The position numbers were made by a program, and so were the translations under genes. The notes beneath the pieces are model-generated. The model was not told the origin of the DNA. It did not search any database and worked only from the letters and a program-made list of their open reading frames with translations. Below, in pieces: positions 1-12,362 of a DNA stretch of 64,000 bases; the stretch's first letter is position 1; each line of letters begins with the position of its first letter. The DNA is from Geosiphon pyriformis (taxonomy: Eukaryota; Glomeromycota; Glomeromycetes; Archaeosporales; Geosiphonaceae). The stretch is from positions 593,008 to 657,007 of the forward strand of contig JAAOMT010000258.1 in assembly GCA_016748015.1 (NCBI GenBank), written 5' to 3'.

Positions 1-1065
1 TTATTAAACCATATTTTTTTTTATTTATAATAAGTTTAATGTTTTTTGAGATAACAACTTTTTGGTTTTAAAAAGTATCTTGACTTAATTTTTTGTATTT
101 ATTGTCAGTTTATTAATAGAAGGTGTTTTAAAAAAAAACCATAAGATTTAATTGGTTTTACAGAATATATACAAAGCTTATAATTTGGTTAGATAACATG
201 ATTTAAAAACTAGTTTAAAGTGTGTTAAGATATATAACAAATTTATTAAATTTTTTGAAAACATATACATAAATAGAATCAATTAAATAATAATTGATTT
301 TGGTCTATTTAATGACTACAAAGTACTTAATAAACTAAACTAAAATAAAATTTTCTCACTATTTCTTTGGAAAATTTTTTATGATTTTTTTTTGTACAAA
401 ATGAAAAAACATAAACACTTATGTAAATATAGATTAATTACAAATTTTGTAACAAAAATAAGCAAAACAAAAGTTAGTAAAAAAAGATCTTTCTTTTTTG
501 TAACTGATGTTTTTATAGATAATACAATTTAGATAAAAAATTGTCAGATATTAACACAATATATTTTGAATATTGCTAGTAAATTTTTTATGATTAATAA
601 CATTTCTATTAATACTGATAAAACAATAATTATTTTCATCAATTAAAAGATTATAAATCTTTTTTGCACATTAGTAATTAGCTAATTTCTATTATTAAGC
701 ATAGTAAATTTTACAGATACTTAAGAATTTTTTTGTTAATAAAAAGTATATTTAAGCTAAATTTTGTTAAAACATATTCAGATATTAAATTTTTTCGAAT
801 ATAATACTTAAAAAAATATTGTTAAATAAACAGTTTTTTTATTTAGTTTTAATAATCTTGTAATTTATAATTAGTTATTGAATGCAATTTAGTTTTATGG
901 CTAAAAATATATATTAAAAATAAAATATTATGATTAGAAAAAAGTTTTAATTTACAACTAATTTGTTAAAAGCCTTTTTTAATAAAATTTGTATTACTTA
1001 TTCTTATATAAATTAAAATCTTTTAAGCAAATACAAGTAAAAAGCAAGATAACTTTGGTAATTAG

Positions 1066-2054
1066 TGTTATCATTAGAAAATTAAGATATTAATTAGAAT
1101 AAATTTATTTTATAATTCTTATTATTAATTAATATATATTATTATTTCAATTTATTACTTATTATTTTATCAAGTTATTCGAATTATTATTTAATTAATA
1201 ATCTAATTTGTATAATACACAAATTAGATAATTTAATTACATAAAATCTTGAACTATATAGTATTCAAAAATTTACCAAAATTTGTAAAAATTTGCTAAA
1301 ATAATTAATAATTTACCAAAATACTAAATAGTTTATAAAAATAACTTGTAGTTTGCCAAAATATATTTTTAGTATAGTAAAATAATAGCAAAGAAAAAAA
1401 TACAAGTTTATAAACTAATACTATAACAAATTGTATAAAAGAAAAGCTTTTCTTTTCAAGAAAATATATTTTAAAAAATAATAATAATCTTAATTAGAAT
1501 TATCTTTACTAAAAATATTTTCTTTAATATCTATACAAATTATTTCAATAAAAATCATATTGAAAAAAAAACAACAAAAACTTAAAGTATTTTACATGAA
1601 ATTTTTTAAATCTCAACTAATATTTTAAAATTAATTAATTACTAATTTTAGTAATTAATTAGTAACTCTAAACTTAAACAGAAAATGACTCTCTTAATAA
1701 AATTTTCTTTTTTTTATATTTTTTATATATATATATTTTTTTTATTACAATTATTAAGATAAATTAAACAAGATTTCTGTAAAAAAATTAACTTTTATAG
1801 CAAAGTAACTACATAATTTTAGTAAGCTTTCAAATAAACATTACTTGAAAAAGAGTTAATTTTTACTACAAAATAACTATATAAATAATTAATATAGAAT
1901 TGGCTATTTTATTTATAAATTCAGCAGTTCAAATTATAGAAAATAATTTGAAAATAAATTCAGTTATTAGAAACTCACTAGCTTTTAATAATTAGAAATT
2001 AACAACAAAGTAATAACAATAATATTTAAAAAAAACTAAAAATCTCCAATAATA
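1066..2054 (+). mobile_element. Solo LTR of the Ty3 family, inside LINE copy A
   Basis: This 989-bp block aligns end to end with the LTR at 47125-48101. It starts TGTTAT and ends ATAATA, decayed forms of TGTTAC...GTAACA. LINE copy A breaks exactly at its left edge and resumes at its right edge, which makes it a solo LTR. The 4-bp flanks TTAG and TTGG may be a decayed target-site duplication. The six-unit 20-bp array is still visible (units starting near 1270, 1290, 1310, 1330, 1350, 1371), but almost every CpG has become TpG or CpA. A TATAAAAG box sits about 60 bp downstream of the array. Confidence 0.82.
1270..1384 (+). repeat. 20-bp LTR array, decayed copy
   Basis: Six units with cores such as TTTACCAAAAT, TTTGCTAAAAT and TTTGCCAAAAT recur every 20 bp (21 bp for the last). 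They match position for position the array at 47341-47462, with CG changed to CA or TA. Confidence 0.75.
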
Positions 2055-2113
2055 TTGGGTTTTTTAATGCAACAAGAATTTTCAGTTATCTGTTTGAACA
2101 CTATTTTTTAAAC

Positions 2114-2449
2114 TTGCAAATTGCAGATTGGATGTCAATAAACTTACTGCAATATTCAGTCAAATTAAGAGTTAGTTCTATAAATAATTTTTTAGTGAAC
2201 ATGATAAAAATTTTTTTAAACAACAAAATTTTTTTAGCAAATAATTTGTCTAATGTTTTTTATTCTTTTAACCATTTTTTAATATTTAAAATTTTAAGTA
2301 ATTCTTATTATTTTAATATAATTTGTTTTTTAAAGTGTTTTGGAGTTGTCTTTAGAAACAAGTTATTAGACAAATATAGATTGGTGATAAATTGGAAAAC
2401 TTTTTGTTATTGGAAAAAATTAAGTTTCAAAGATCTAATTTTATTGTGA
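2114..2449 (+). pseudogene. LINE copy A ORF2 fragment after the RT
   Basis: This 111-codon open stretch is a relic of LINE ORF2 between RT and RNase H. Its LLQYSVKLRVSSINNFL stretch corresponds to LLQFSVKL-type sequence in copies D (minus, about 52920-53060) and E (57288-57480). It follows directly in frame from the LINE sequence that reappears after the LTR at 2054 (GFFNATRIF, compare SFSNASDIL in copy D). It is open by chance and makes no independent protein. Confidence 0.75.
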
Positions 2450-3199
2450 TTTATGAAGACTTTAGTTTATATAAATAATTTTTTTGTTGGAACTAATATA
2501 ATTATTTTTAGCTTTGGTTGTTCAAATTTTTTGTGTTTAAAAAAATTTTCGAATATTTGGAAATATTTATACAAATTATAAATTGGAATAATTAATGTTT
2601 ATATTAATAGTTTATTAAAAAAATTAAAAATAATAAAAGTAGTTAATAAGATAACAGCTTATTTTTTTGATATTAGAATAAAAGTAGATGTTAAGGTTTA
2701 TAAATTGTTGTTATTAACAATAATAAAGCTGCAGGTAATTGTCTTGGTTTTGAAATATGTTTTATTATCTTGTTTAGTAATTTTGTAAACAAACAGTCAA
2801 GCTGCTATAAATATGTATAATTTAAAGCTTAAGTAGTTTTTACTAGATTTTTAAAACAAGTATTGAATAAAAAAACACCATTTAGTTAATTTGATCAAGT
2901 TTAAGAATATTTTGGTATAATAAATAAAGGTTAAAAACACTTAAAAGATGTTGGCAATAATTAAGCTAATGCTTTTGCTAATGTTATAATATAGTTTTAT
3001 GTAGTCTTTTTTATTGGTATTTATAAAAAATTTTATTGTGGCTAATAATTTGGTTATTTTAAGCAATACTCATTATTTTGTTTATAATATTTATCAAGTT
3101 ATTTGTTGTGCTTAATAGAAAACAGATTTAGATTTAAGTATTGTTGATAAATTATTTATTTATAAAATAAACTAAACTTGTATTGTTAAAATTTGGTAT

Positions 3200-3439
3200 T
3201 TGGATTTTTATATGCTTTCTGAGTTTATAAGTAAAATCTCAGTAGTTTTATGTATATATTTGATAAAAGCAGTCTACAAAAAATTGCAAATTATGATTAA
3301 AAAGAAACTGTATAACAAAAATTATTTAGACATTCTCTGTTTTTTATATGATAATATTAAATTACTAAATCATATTTTTATTTATTTAAAAAATATTTCT
3401 ATATGCTTTGAAATTTTGTTAAATTGTATTGAGTTGTAA
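3200..3439 (+). pseudogene. LINE copy A ORF2 C-terminal cysteine region
   Basis: This 79-codon relic matches the end of LINE ORF2, where better copies carry CLLCGEIELPNHVFTC (C-x2-C-x7-H-x3-C). Here the motif reads CFLYDNIKLLNHIFIY: the His and the first Cys remain, two Cys are now Tyr (TGT to TAT). It shows how the G-to-A changes remove metal ligands. Confidence 0.75.
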
Positions 3440-3779
3440 AAGTTTTTAATAGAAGCTTGTTTTTTTTAATATTTTCAGTGCTTTAAACTTTTTTATAGTA
3501 TATATTAAATATAAACATTTACATAATTTTATATAAGAGTTTTGTTCTCAAAAATTGAATTGATAAGATAATATTAGTTTTTGGTAATAAAAAAAGGCAG
3601 TTTTGATAGTAATTAATTTTGTCTACTATCTAATTAAAAAACATTATAGTATATTGTAATTGTTTAAGTTCAAATTTAAGATAAATATAGAAAAAAGTAA
3701 CTTAATTGGTAACATAAAAATTTTGTTAGATAATATATTATTATAAGTGATTATTTAAGATGTTAGAACAAATAACAAA

Positions 3780-4649
3780 CCTATAACTCAATGTTTAATA
3801 GCTAATAATTTTGGTAATTTCTAAAGGTTTTGATTGAGTTTTTTTTATAATAAACAGAGATTTAATTAATAATTTTTTCATGAATTTTTTTCTTTAGTGT
3901 AATGACCAGTTTATTCTGGCAGTTATGTCTTTCTGATAAGCTATTCTTAAATTTTTACTTTTTTTTTGGGTTTTTTATCAGATTATTCTTAACATTAAAT
4001 ACTTAGTACTTAATTTTTTTAATTAATTAGTAAACAATAAAGAAATAAAATAAAAAAAATAAAAAAAAATAAAAATAAAAAATAAAAAATTAGTATTTTA
4101 TTAATAGCCATAATTAAGAACTATTGGTCTAGTATAGTTTAGTATTAAATTTTATTCACATGAATTGTTAATAGTAAAAAAGTAATTAATATTCTTAATT
4201 AAGCAATAATAACATAGATTGGATAATAATTAAATATTTTATTAATATTAATATAATTTTGTTTTAAGTTATAGAAAACTATCTTTTAAAAGAAAAAATA
4301 TTATTGTTTTAAACTCTATTAAATTCTGAATTGAATTTTTTTCTGCTTTTAATACTTTTACTATATATATATAATTTATATTATAAAAGATTCCTTAAAA
4401 TTTTTTAATTTTTTTAAAAAGAATTCTAAAATCTTGTAATTCTAAAATCCTGTAATTTTCTGAGAAAAATTCTAAAATTCTGCAATTCTTTAAAAAAAAT
4501 TCTGGAATTCTGCAATTTTTTGAAAAAAATTCTAAAATTCCTCTTTTTATTATATTTACTTTTGATTGGTTATTTTACTTATTATTATAATTCTTAATTT
4601 ATGTAAGTAACAATATATAAATTGTTTAATATTTTGTCAAAAAAAATGA
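3780..4649 (+). other. Unassigned insert between LINE copy A and an LTR
   Basis: LINE sequence stops near 3780 and resumes only after the LTR at 5587. This A+T-rich stretch matches neither LINE nor LTR copies here. It contains the 30-bp tandem repeat at 4423-4541 and oligo-A-rich low complexity near 4035-4095. It could be leftover internal sequence of an LTR element or a third insertion. No coding potential is seen. Confidence 0.5.
4423..4541 (+). repeat. 30-bp tandem repeat (minisatellite)
   Basis: The unit starts with TCTAAAATTCTGCAATT-like sequence and ends in an A run. Unit starts fall at 4441, 4471, 4501 and 4531, an exact 30-bp period, with a partial unit at 4423. Three units are complete with a few substitutions. 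It lies just upstream of a decayed LTR. Confidence 0.8.
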
Positions 4650-5587
4650 TTTGGTTACTTGATATTGTTATTAATAAAATTTTAGTTATTAATTAATATA
4701 TTATTATTATTTCAAATATTACTTATTATTTAATCAAAATTATCAAATATTACAATTCAATTAATAACTTAATTTATATATTAGAAATTAGAATAATCAG
4801 AAAATTTACAATTCAAACTATGTAACATTCAAGAATTTGCCGAAATTTATAAAAATTTGTCAAAATAATAAATAGTTTACTAAAATAGTTTATAATTTGT
4901 AAAAATAATTTGTGGTTTGTTAAAATATATCTTTAATTTGCCAAAATCATAGCAAAAAAAAAGTTTAAGTTTATAAATTAGTATTACAACAAATTGTATA
5001 AAAAAAAAGCTTTTTTTTTGAAAAAATATATCTTATTTATAATAATCTTATTCTTAAATAATAATCTTATACAAGTTAATAAAAACAAATACTTTAAAAA
5101 ATAAATTCTTTTAATTAAATTATACTTGAAATTCTCCAAAACTCAATTAATATTTTGAAATTGATTGGCTACTAATTTTAATAATCTGTTAGTAACTTTA
5201 AACTTGAACAAAAAATACTTTTCTTAATAAAATTTTTTTTTATATTTTTTATATTTTCTTTTATTTTTTTTATTATATATATTAAAGTAACTTATAAACA
5301 AAATTTCTGTAAAAGAGTTGACTTTTATAGCAAAGTAACTATATATTTTTAGTAAGCTTCTGGATAAACAATTTCTTGGAAAAAGTTAACTTTTACTGCA
5401 AAATAACTATACAAATAACTGACATAGAATTGGTTATTCCATTTATAAGTCCAATAGTTTAAATTATAAAGGATAATTTGAAGATAAATTCAGTTATCAG
5501 AGGTTTAACAGCTTTTAGTAATAATAAATTTACAGCAAAACAACATTAATAATATTCAGAAAAAGAGACCAAAAATCTTTAGTAATA
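4650..5587 (+). mobile_element. Second solo LTR inside LINE copy A
   Basis: This is a decayed copy of the LTR at 47125-48101. It is clearest at 4810-5040 (TGTAACATTCAAGAATTTGCCGAAAT, array, TATAAAAAAAAAGC) and 5290-5587 (AAAGTAACT blocks, then the GAGACCAAAAATC end and GTAATA terminus). The left end is poorly defined, within about 50 bp. LINE copy A resumes at 5588 (FAISFG-like reading, compare 58940). It is an insertion separate from 1066-2054, because LINE rather than element-internal sequence lies between them. Confidence 0.75.
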
Positions 5588-5815
5588 GTGTTGTTAAATT
5601 ATTTGCTATTAGTTTTGGTTTATATAAAATTTGTTTATTTTTTTTAAAATTAAATAATAGTATAAATATTTGTATAAGTATGTAGTATTGTTTTAATTAG
5701 TCTAAGTGATTAGTTATATGTAGTAAGTACATAAATTATATTTAGCTGTAATTATTTGGTTTGTTTTTATATGCTAGATAATAATTGAACTGTACTTATT
5801 AAAAATAAAAAAAAT

Positions 5816-6634
5816 TAACAAATTTTAAATTATTTTAAGAACTTTATTAAAAAATAATTACATAAAATAATAGCAAAAATTAAAACAACAACAAATATTA
5901 TTAAAAATTTAACAATTATTAAAGCAATAAAAAACAGAAAATTAGTAAGTTAAACTTAAATAATAATATTTAAAAATATTTAAAATATAAATTTCATATA
6001 AAATAGCTTAATATTGTTTTTAAAAACCGATTTTATATTAATAAAAACACATATAAACCAAAAAACAGTCTTAATATAAACCTATTTAATTTTAAAAAAA
6101 GCATTAAATATTAAAGTAATAATTATTTATTTAAAAAAATTTTAATAATTAATTATTAAAAACAATATTATTAAAAAACAAAAAAAAAGTATTTTAATTT
6201 TTATTTAATTAGTTTAATTTTCGAAATTAGATGACTTAATAATTTAATTAATTATAAATACTTAAAAATATTTTTTTTGTTTTTAAAATCAGCAATAATT
6301 AATTAAAAACCAATATTTTAAACAATATAACCAAAAATTAATCTAAATTAAGATTAGTTAATATATTTTTATTGTTATTGTTTAGAATAAAAAAAAAATT
6401 TTATTTATAATTATAATAAAATTAAGTATTATAATTGATATAAATAATATTAAATTAATAAAAATATTAAAAAAAAATAAAAAAAATAATTTTAAATTAA
6501 AAAAATTATTATTAAACATAGCAAAAATTTGAAAAAATTATATTTTAATTAATTTAATTTTTATGGTTATTTAGATAACAATAAGAAAAAAAATAGAAAA
6601 AAAATAACTTGATTACTAATTTATTTTATTTTAA
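5816..6634. other. A+T-rich spacer between two LINE 3' ends
   Basis: Between the 3' tail of LINE A (+) and that of LINE B (-) lies A+T-rich sequence with short A and T runs. I see no ORF, RNA gene or recognisable repeat. Confidence 0.6.
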
Positions 6635-7185
6635 TAAGTATAGTTCTATTATTATTTAATACAAAAAATCAAATCAAAAAACTTTAACTAAATATGACTT
6701 ATGTATTTATTACATATGATCAAATATTCAGTTTAATTAAAACAATATTACATATTATCCAAACTATTATATTGTTATTTAATTTGAAAAAAAACAAACA
6801 ATATTTATAAAAATCAAAATTAATAGTAAAAGTCTTATTAATACTAAATAATTATACTATATTATCTAATAAGTAAAAAAACAAAAAATAAAACAACCCA
6901 AAAACCAAGTTTATATTGTTAATTTTGCTATAATGTTTTATATTTATTCTAAATTTTGATCTAAATACTTATATTAATATCTTATAATGTTTTATAATTT
7001 GGTAAGCAAAATTTATTATTATTAAATATCAGCATTGTTTTTTTAAACTAGTTATTTATAATAAAACTTTTATACAAAATCTTATACAAACTAATATCAA
7101 ACAAACTTAACAAAAAAGTTTTTATAATTGTTAAAAAAAACAACAACCTAATACCAACCAAGAATTTTTATTTAATAATTATTTT

Positions 7186-7368
7186 TTAAATTATATCTAT
7201 ATGTAAATCAGTATCTTTTAGATAAATAAAAACATAATCAGAGATTTCTATTTTGTTGTATAGCAGACACAGTACACTAAAATAATATTTGTCATAAAGT
7301 TTTTTCTTAATAATAACAAATAATTTTCTATATACTGTTTTTATTAAATAAGTATATAAACTCAACAA
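7186..7368 (-). pseudogene. LINE copy B cysteine region
   Basis: This 60-codon relic (IKTVYRKLFVIIKKKLYDK) aligns with the ORF2 C-terminus of copies A and D. The metal-binding motif reads CLLYNKIEISDYVFIY, with two Cys and the His replaced by Tyr. It is not a separate gene. Confidence 0.75.
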
Positions 7369-8379
7369 TACTTTGTTAATATAATCAAAACATATGTAAA
7401 AATTCAGATATTAAATAGCCACAGTCTGAATTCAATCATAATTCTTGAATTAAAACTTATTTTATAACAAATATAACAGATTAAATTAAAAATATTACAC
7501 AAAAAATAACAAATATTTCTAAATACAAACAAATAATCTACAACAATAAACTTTTTTTGAACATAATGAAAAAAAAAACAAGAATAAACAGTAATACTTA
7601 CAAGTATATTTGCCTAATTGTTATTCATATTATCTAAATAACTTTTAATTTTTACTTATCTTATCAAAAAAATTTTGTTTTAATTAAATTAACTATATGT
7701 TGCTGCTTAATCTAATAACTAGTATAAAAATCAGACTGCCATAAATCCAAACTCAAAAAGCACAAATTAATTGCCATTTGACTGTTTAAATATAAAACTA
7801 CAGAACAAAATAAAAGTACATATTTTAGTATTAAAACAATGGTTTATAATTTAACTATTATTAAAAACATTAGATTTTAAACTTCTATTTTAATACTGTT
7901 ATAAAAGCATTTTTTTAGAGATTGTATTATAATTAATTTCTAATATAGTTTTAAATCAAATAATGATATTAGAAATTATCTAATTATAATATGTAAATAA
8001 GTATATTAGTCTTAATAAATACTATTCTTAATTTATGTTAGATTTTTGTTTGATAGATTAATACTATTTTTTTTATGAAAATTAACTTGGTAAATTTTTT
8101 CTAATTCTTAGCAAGTATTAAATAATTTTTTCTGATAAGTGTTTTTTTATTTGATTTAATATTTTATGTATTATTTCTATTAAAATTGTTGTTAGTAGTT
8201 ATTGCTATATTAATTTTTTTAGAAAAATTTCTGTTATATTTCTATATTTTAATTGTGTTTTTTCTTGAGACTTGTATAAATATATTTTTTTTTATAATAT
8301 GCTAATACCAAATATTTGTATTTTTTTATTTATAGTAAAACAATACTTTATTCTTAATAAATATAAAAAAATTCAAAAA

Positions 8380-9140
8380 AACAAAATTCAAAAAAATTAG
8401 TATTTGAAAATAATTTTGATCAAAAATTATTTTTCCAAGACATAAAAAAATTATTTTGGATTTTTAAATTAACTGTTTATTTTTAATTAAAGTATTATTA
8501 TAAATAGATTCTATACAATTATATATAGTTAATATTTTTCTAATGTGTTTTTAATTTTCTTAAACTTAGATTTTATCTGTATTTATTATTGTATTAAGTA
8601 TTTTGTTGTTTTTATTAATAAGAAATAATAATAAGAGGTTTAATGATCTTTTTTAAGATTTGGATTATAAAAAAGGAAGGTTTTTAATTTTACTAATTTT
8701 AGTATTAGTAGATATTATAATACAAAGCTAAAAAAGTATATTTTCTAGCTTTTTTTGAAATTATAATCTAATTTGTTTGTTTTTTGTTTTTTTATTTTTG
8801 TTTAATTGATTTTTATTTTTTTGTCTTTTTTAGAAAGCTATTATATATATATATTTTTTAAATTATACATAATTGTGTATATTCTAATTAATTAGTAAGT
8901 AATTACTAAGTTATTAAGTCTTTTGTTTAATTGTAAATGCTTTTTGGCTTACTTGTTTATGATTATATTAAATTAAATATATTTGTATATATTTTATATA
9001 CTATTATATATATATTATATTTTCTAATTTTATTTATTAATTTGTGCTATTTATATTGTTATTTACTGATTGATTAATATATTATAATATTATTATTTTT
9101 GATTTTTGTTAATTTTTATTAGATAATAATATTTATATTA
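8380..9140 (+). repeat. R3 repeat, copy 1
   Basis: About 760 bp align by eye with the reverse complement of 49650-50430, with blocks such as TATTATTGTATTAAGTATTTT, the CTTTTTTTGAAA segment and the GGCTTACTTGTTTATGATTATA segment in the same order and spacing. The last 100 bp also match 59205-59310. It interrupts LINE copy B and belongs to neither the LINE nor the LTR family. No coding potential is visible. Confidence 0.7.
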
Positions 9141-9417
9141 ATATTTAAAAAAAATACCACTGTTTTACAAATTATAAACAAAAAACCAATACTTTTTAAT
9201 AACTTATTAATATATATATTAAAATATTTAGATCAAACTCTATGTAATTAATTTTAAATAGTTAAAAACTTATTAGAATTTAGAATGTTTAAAAAATTAT
9301 AAACAAAAAGTGAGCTCAAAGATACATAATAGAAATTGACCATAAATTTAAAAATTATATCAAATCAAAAAATGCTAGATCTCTTAAATTAAGTTTTTTC
9401 TAATAGCAGAACGTTTT

Positions 9418-9648
9418 TTAATTTATTATTTTATTATATTTATTTAATAACTTATTATTAAAACCCATATCAAAATACTTTAATAAGTCTATTATACTAT
9501 AATAATAAAAGACTCTTAAAATTATGAACATTAAAAACTTGCCAGAATAACAGAAAACATTAGAAAAATTATTAATTAAGAAGATTTTATTGTTCAAAAG
9601 AATTTTCATTATATTCACAAAAAAATTGTTTACTAAATTAATTTTCAA
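9418..9648 (-). pseudogene. LINE copy B post-RT fragment
   Basis: These 76 codons (LVNNFFVNIMKILLNNKIFL) correspond to the post-RT segment of copies A, D and E. It is a chance-open relic. Confidence 0.72.
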
Positions 9649-11180
9649 TTTTATTAAATATTATAATAGATCTATAGATATTTATCCTAAAATTTACAAA
9701 TCTAAAAAATGATAATTAAACAGTCATTTAAAAATATTAATAGCATTAAAAAAGACAAACAATACAGCAATTTTCTCTTTTGTTTGAACTTGTTTAAAAA
9801 AACTTTAAATTATACAAAAAAAGATAATATATAGTTTTGTTAAGAAAATTTTTTAATAAATTAATCTTAGTTTTAAGTTTTTTTTATATTAAAGTATTTT
9901 ATTTGTTATATACATTTTTCAAAACAAAACTAAATTGTATTTTATAACTTACAATTGATTGCAAAACTGCAAACACTAAATAAAAAACTGCTTATTTAAT
10001 AAAGTTTTTTTTAATACCAAGTTAAAAAAAATCTGATATCTTAATATGTTTTAGTCAAACTAGACTTTAACATATCTTTAATTAACAAAAAAATATTCAA
10101 ATATCTATAGGATTTGCTTTTTTTTGCTATTATAATTAATAGTCTACTAATAAACAAAAAAACATTTTTAATTTTTTAATTAATAAAAATAACTATTGTT
10201 TTTTTATTGTTAATTAAAATATTATTGATAAAAAAAAACTTATTAATAATGTTTAAAATATATTGTATAAATACATAACTATTTTTTATCTAAATTATAT
10301 TATTTACAAAAATACTAAATACAAAAAACAAGATTTTGCTTGAACTGGTTTTAATTTTGTCTAATATGGTCAAATTTAATGTTAATTTGGTTTCTGCACA
10401 GATGCTTATGTTTTTTAACTTTACATAAAAGTAAATTGTAAAAAATTTTCTAAAAAAAAGACAAAAAAACTTTATTTTAATCCAATCTATTATGTATTTT
10501 GTATTTATTTAAGAACTTAAACTTTGTTATAACTTAATTATCTTTATTTTTATGCAAACTGCCAAAAAAACTAATAAATTTTTTACATATTTTTTTTTAC
10601 TTTAGACTTTACTATAAATAATTTTAACTAACAGAATTATAAATTTTATACATATTCTACAAAATCAATTATATTTTTTGGCTTTTTTTTAAAGTATTTT
10701 TTATAATAAAACTTACCATAAAAACAAAAATTTGCATAGAAATATCTTTAAACACTAAGAAATTGTTTTCATAAAATACATTAAACTTATTATAAACAAA
10801 AAAAACAAAATTTTTCTAGTTGTTTTAATTAAAACTATTAATTTAATATTTATTAATATTACTTTCTATTTATATAACTTTAAAATTATAGACATCTAAG
10901 TTTTTCTTTAAGAAATAAGAACAATTTTTAAAACCAAACAACTATTTAACAAATTTAAAAGACATTTTAAATCATGTTTATTACAATACTTTTACAGCTT
11001 ATTTAGATGCCAAACAAATCTACAGCTTTGCTATTAGAAAAACTTTTAATAGTGGATTTTAATTTATCCAAGCTAATTGTTTTTATGACTTTAAAAAAAA
11101 CACTATTATTTATGTAATCTAAAGACATATACTGGCAAAACTAGATTAAACATGGTTTTTAGCATTAAATGCTTTTTTGT

Positions 11181-11384
11181 TTATTTTTTTATGATCATAT
11201 TTATCTTAAGTTTTATTTTATTTGGCTTTAGAATCAACTTTTTTCCAATTATCAAATGATCTAACACTATTTTACAAAAGAGTTTTTTTAAAACAAATCT
11301 AATTATAAAATTTTTGTCTATGTAAAAAATTTTTATTCTGGTTTTAATTGTTTTTTTAATAGTTGTAACTTTAACAATCTTCAA
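11181..11384 (-). pseudogene. LINE copy B endonuclease-RT linker
   Basis: These 67 codons contain LKKLFCKIVLDHLIIGKKLI, matching LERLFCKVILDHLIVNNELI in copy C (about 44600-44660) and LDWPFCKVILDYLV in copy E. It places RT downstream (toward lower coordinates) and endonuclease upstream. Confidence 0.78.
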
Positions 11385-12161
11385 TTTACATAATTTAAAA
11401 ACTTAATATTTTTTTCTAGTTTTAAACAAATACAACAGTCTTTATAATTTTGGAAATTAATATTTTTAACTTATAAAATCTAAAAAACTGCTTGTTTTTA
11501 AAAGTATTAAACACATTATACTAATATCTAAAAAAAAGCTTTATTAATTAACTTAACTATTACTTTTTTTAAAATTTTCTATATAAGTTTCAAATCTTTT
11601 TGCTTTTTTATATTTTGAAAATTATTCAAATTTATAGATATTTTAAATAACAAGTAATCCTTAAAATGCTTTTATTTTGTATTATTAACATCTTTTATTT
11701 TAAACTTTTAACAATTTTTATTAATTTATTTATAAATAACAATTAAATAAATATTCAAAAAATCGTTCAAACCAAAAAAACTGAGACATTTTTGTAGTCA
11801 GTATTAAAAAATTCAAAAACATTAGAAATTTTCCAGTTTATTAATATTAATAAAAGATATTTATTAACAAAAATATACTTAATAATCTTATTTACATTTC
11901 TTTAATTGTTTCAAATTAATAGCTTAGATATAATATCCTTATAAAATGAATTATATAAACTCAAATTAAAATATTTCTTAAAACTTATATACTGTTTAAA
12001 ATTATTTTTATTAAAATTTTCACTTAAAACTATATATATATTGGTATTAATAATATTGGCAATAAAATTATTAATACCAGCAACCTAAAAAAATCTAGCT
12101 TTAAATAAAACACCAATATAAAGCCCAATAACAAACAATAAAACTTTGTTTTTGAAAAAAA

Positions 12162-12362
12162 CTAAACAAAAATAATTTGACCAAGAATTTTAAAAATCTT
12201 AAAAACATAATAAACCAGAAAATTTCTCACTATTAATGTAATACTCAATTTTCTAAAACCTATATCTATATCAGAATTAAATACATAAATTTTATTAAAT
12301 TTGTTTTTAATCCAAAGCCTAATATTTGTTCTTAATTTAATTTCAGTAATAAATAATATCAA
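12162..12362 (-). pseudogene. LINE copy B endonuclease fragment
   Basis: These 66 codons begin with ITEIKLRTNIRLWIKNKF. Copy C (about 43420) reads ITKTKLR with IRNKF, so an ETKL-type motif of an AP-like endonuclease is ancestral. The catalytic Glu is kept here and is Lys in copy C. It is a decayed fragment. Confidence 0.72.

Larger units (their letters stand above)
1..5815 (+). mobile_element. LINE copy A, decayed, 5' end outside window
   Basis: This is a badly decayed non-LTR retrotransposon read on the plus strand. It enters the window inside the reverse transcriptase domain: about 160-240 reads like the QNI-KAYNLV stretch of the better copy at 56.3 kb. The post-RT region follows (2114-2449, sharing the INNFLVNMIKIFL-type motif with 57.3 kb and the 53 kb minus copy), then the C-terminal cysteine region (3200-3439, IKAVYKKL...KKKLYNKNY) and the 3' tail near 5600-5815. 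Two LTR insertions (1066-2054 and about 4650-5587) and an unassigned insert (about 3780-4650) split it; LINE sequence resumes in register after each LTR. Many stops and frameshifts make it non-functional. Boundaries come from eye alignment with copies C, D and E, so the 3' end is good to about 20 bp. Confidence 0.8.

Noticed and set aside
1066-5587. The LTRs at 1066-2054 and about 4650-5587 as the two ends of one Ty3 element.
   Set aside because: The sequence between them (2055-3780) is LINE copy A in register, not Ty3 internal sequence, so they are separate solo LTRs.
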